Below, in pieces: positions 63,188-64,000 of a stretch of DNA of 64,000 nucleotides (positions within the stretch are counted from its first letter, which is position 1; the number at the start of each line of letters is the position of its first letter). The notes beneath the pieces were generated by a model. The model was not told the DNA's origin and made no database searches. It was given only the letters and a program-made list of their open reading frames with translations. The position numbers and the translations under genes are program-made. This DNA comes from UBA1563 sp037440065 (lineage in GTDB: Bacteria; Bacteroidota; Ignavibacteria; Ignavibacteriales; Ignavibacteriaceae): NCBI GenBank assembly GCA_037440065.1, contig JBBIUV010000017.1, positions 620,001-684,000 on the forward strand, in the 5' to 3' direction.

Positions 63188-63862
63188 GTGAAACAAAAAT
63201 TCATTCTTGCAGCGTTTTTAGCTTTTATTAGCGCTGCCTCATTCGCTCAATCAATCGTTGCTTCAAAGCACGATTTGTCAACCGGCGGCGGGATAGCGAA
63301 CAAATCAACCAATGAAAGTCAGGTTTGTATTTTCTGCCATACCCCTCACCAGAAGACAATAACCGCAACACCATTGTGGAATAAAAATCTTTCAGCTCAA
63401 ACAACATATGGAGTCTATGCAAGTAGTACGCTTAACGCAACGCTTACAGAAGTTGGAAGCGGTGGAACAGTTTCAAATCTTTGTTTAAGCTGCCATGACG
63501 GTACTGTAGCAGTAAATAGCTTAGATAATAAGTCGTCTATTGGCGCAAATCCAACAATGGGAACGGGAACAGAATTGGACGCTACTGGAAAAATTGCAGC
63601 AGCTCGTGAATCAATGATAGGAACCAGCTTAACCAATGACCACCCTATCAACTTTACCTATGATGCAACATTAGCAACTGCTGATGGAGGTTTGGTTTCA
63701 CCAACATCGGCAAGTTATGTTGACGCTGCTCATGCAGTTCCTTTATATGGTGGTAAGCTGCAATGCGCTTCCTGTCATAATCCTCACAATAATGCAAATA
63801 CCGCATTCTTGAGGAAAGCAAACAGCGGCAGCGCTCTCTGTTTAACGTGCCATAGTAAGTAA
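63188..63862 (+). CDS. Small tetraheme c-type cytochrome, OmcE-like
   Basis: About 224 residues from the GTG at 63188, which has an AAAGGTG site; the ATG at 63173 would add five residues before the signal. Signal peptide to about FAQ. Mature protein has four heme motifs (CIFCH, CLSCH, CASCH, CLTCH) and five further His (KHDLS, TPHQ, NDHP, AAHAV, NPHN), enough for bis-His ligation of every heme. Size and heme order recall the tetraheme filament subunit OmcE. Third gene of the operon, followed by a hairpin. Confidence 0.88.
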   Translation: MKQKFILAAFLAFISAASFAQSIVASKHDLSTGGGIANKSTNESQVCIFCHTPHQKTITATPLWNKNLSAQTTYGVYASSTLNATLTEVGSGGTVSNLCLSCHDGTVAVNSLDNKSSIGANPTMGTGTELDATGKIAAARESMIGTSLTNDHPINFTYDATLATADGGLVSPTSASYVDAAHAVPLYGGKLQCASCHNPHNNANTAFLRKANSGSALCLTCHSK

Positions 63863-63878
63863 AATAATTTTTTAGGAG

Positions 63879-63924
63879 AAGATGGCGGTTCAAACAAACG
63901 ATAAGTTGTTTTTACCGCCTTCTT
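63879..63924 (+). terminator. Hairpin after the tetraheme cytochrome gene
   Basis: AAGATGGCGGT (63879-63889) pairs with ACCGCCTTCTT (63914-63924) as an 11-bp stem with one mismatch, enclosing a second AT-rich stem (AAACAAAC-type arms). It lies 17 bases after the stop at 63862. The T tract is short, so it may be partial. Confidence 0.55.
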
Positions 63925-63930
63925 GTTAAA

Positions 63931-64000
63931 ATGGGATTTAGAAATTGGAAATTGTACCTATTGATTCTTATAACCGCTATATTGGATGGGAACTTGTATC
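63931..64000 (+). CDS. Start of a further protein, cut by window edge
   Basis: An ATG at 63931 opens a frame without stops to the edge (23 codons): MGFRNWKLYLLILITAIL, hydrophobic and like a signal peptide or membrane anchor. No ribosome site is apparent. It could be another cytochrome-operon gene or a chance frame. Confidence 0.4.
   Translation, partial: MGFRNWKLYLLILITAILDGNLY

Noticed and set aside
1..64000. CRISPR arrays, tRNA or rRNA genes, insertion sequences
   Set aside because: I saw no spaced repeat array, no cloverleaf-like conserved segment and no transposase-like protein in any frame.

Overview
The window is AT-rich bacterial chromosome, tightly packed, with almost no gene-free stretch above 300 bases. 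It most likely comes from an Ignavibacteria/Ignavibacteriales (Bacteroidota-Chlorobiota group) bacterium. The clues are a type IX secretion sorting domain (EQNYPNPFNP core) on a secreted nucleotidase, a PorW/SprE-like TPR lipoprotein, FCB-type promoter boxes (TTTG-N19-TAnnTTTG), an ECF sigma/anti-sigma pair with a small membrane protein, and many multiheme cytochromes. The taxon is an inference from gene content; no rRNA gene lies in the window.

Layout. 1-2155: partial purL (minus) and a secreted charged protein (plus). 2209-9375: a long minus-strand housekeeping run (DEDDy exonuclease, thioesterase, threonine aldolase, lnt, DedA, ispF, acylphosphatase, EamA, era). 9553-11192: ECF sigma/anti-sigma pair divergent from a small membrane protein. 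11280-14422: trxB, queG, Rieske protein and MBL hydrolase. 14490-18685: Sel1 protein, dCMP deaminase, then a lemA-TPM-DUF309-ferredoxin operon. 18794-23903: a translationally coupled minus-strand chain (acyl-CoA dehydrogenase, YidD-like protein, two TPR/PGxG membrane proteins, ACT protein) followed by a PFL/UPF0210 protein. 24085-25697: rlmN and a SpoU methyltransferase. 25708-35332: minus-strand K+ channel, small anchored protein, Schlafen-type regulator, mtgA, TPR lipoprotein, P-II and secA. 35590-40346: glnE and a DUF2723 membrane protein. 40441-48569: two-component operon, BamA-like barrel and exported proteins. 48698-56668: minus-strand housekeeping run (greA, ribD, ribE, tilS, hpt, ftsH, polyprenol-kinase-like, menC). 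57090-64000: redox-regulation and cytochrome region.

The most interesting region is 57090-63862. It encodes a histidine kinase with a c-type heme motif in its periplasmic sensor, a sigma-54 response regulator and a receiver-only protein. Next come a sigma-54-like promoter and two upstream TGGGGAATATT sites. The operon behind them encodes an octaheme cytochrome, an NHL beta-propeller lipoprotein and a small tetraheme cytochrome that resembles filament-forming OmcE-type proteins. I read this as a heme-sensing, sigma-54-controlled extracellular electron-transfer (possibly cytochrome nanowire) system; that reading is inference.

Other unusual signals are 7-nt-period repeats at three loci (one read in frame inside lnt), a terminator-like hairpin placed at the predicted start of the greA transcript, mirrored TGTAAC-N18-GTCA promoters around the ECF sigma gene, and a response regulator carrying a histidine-less DHp-like tail.
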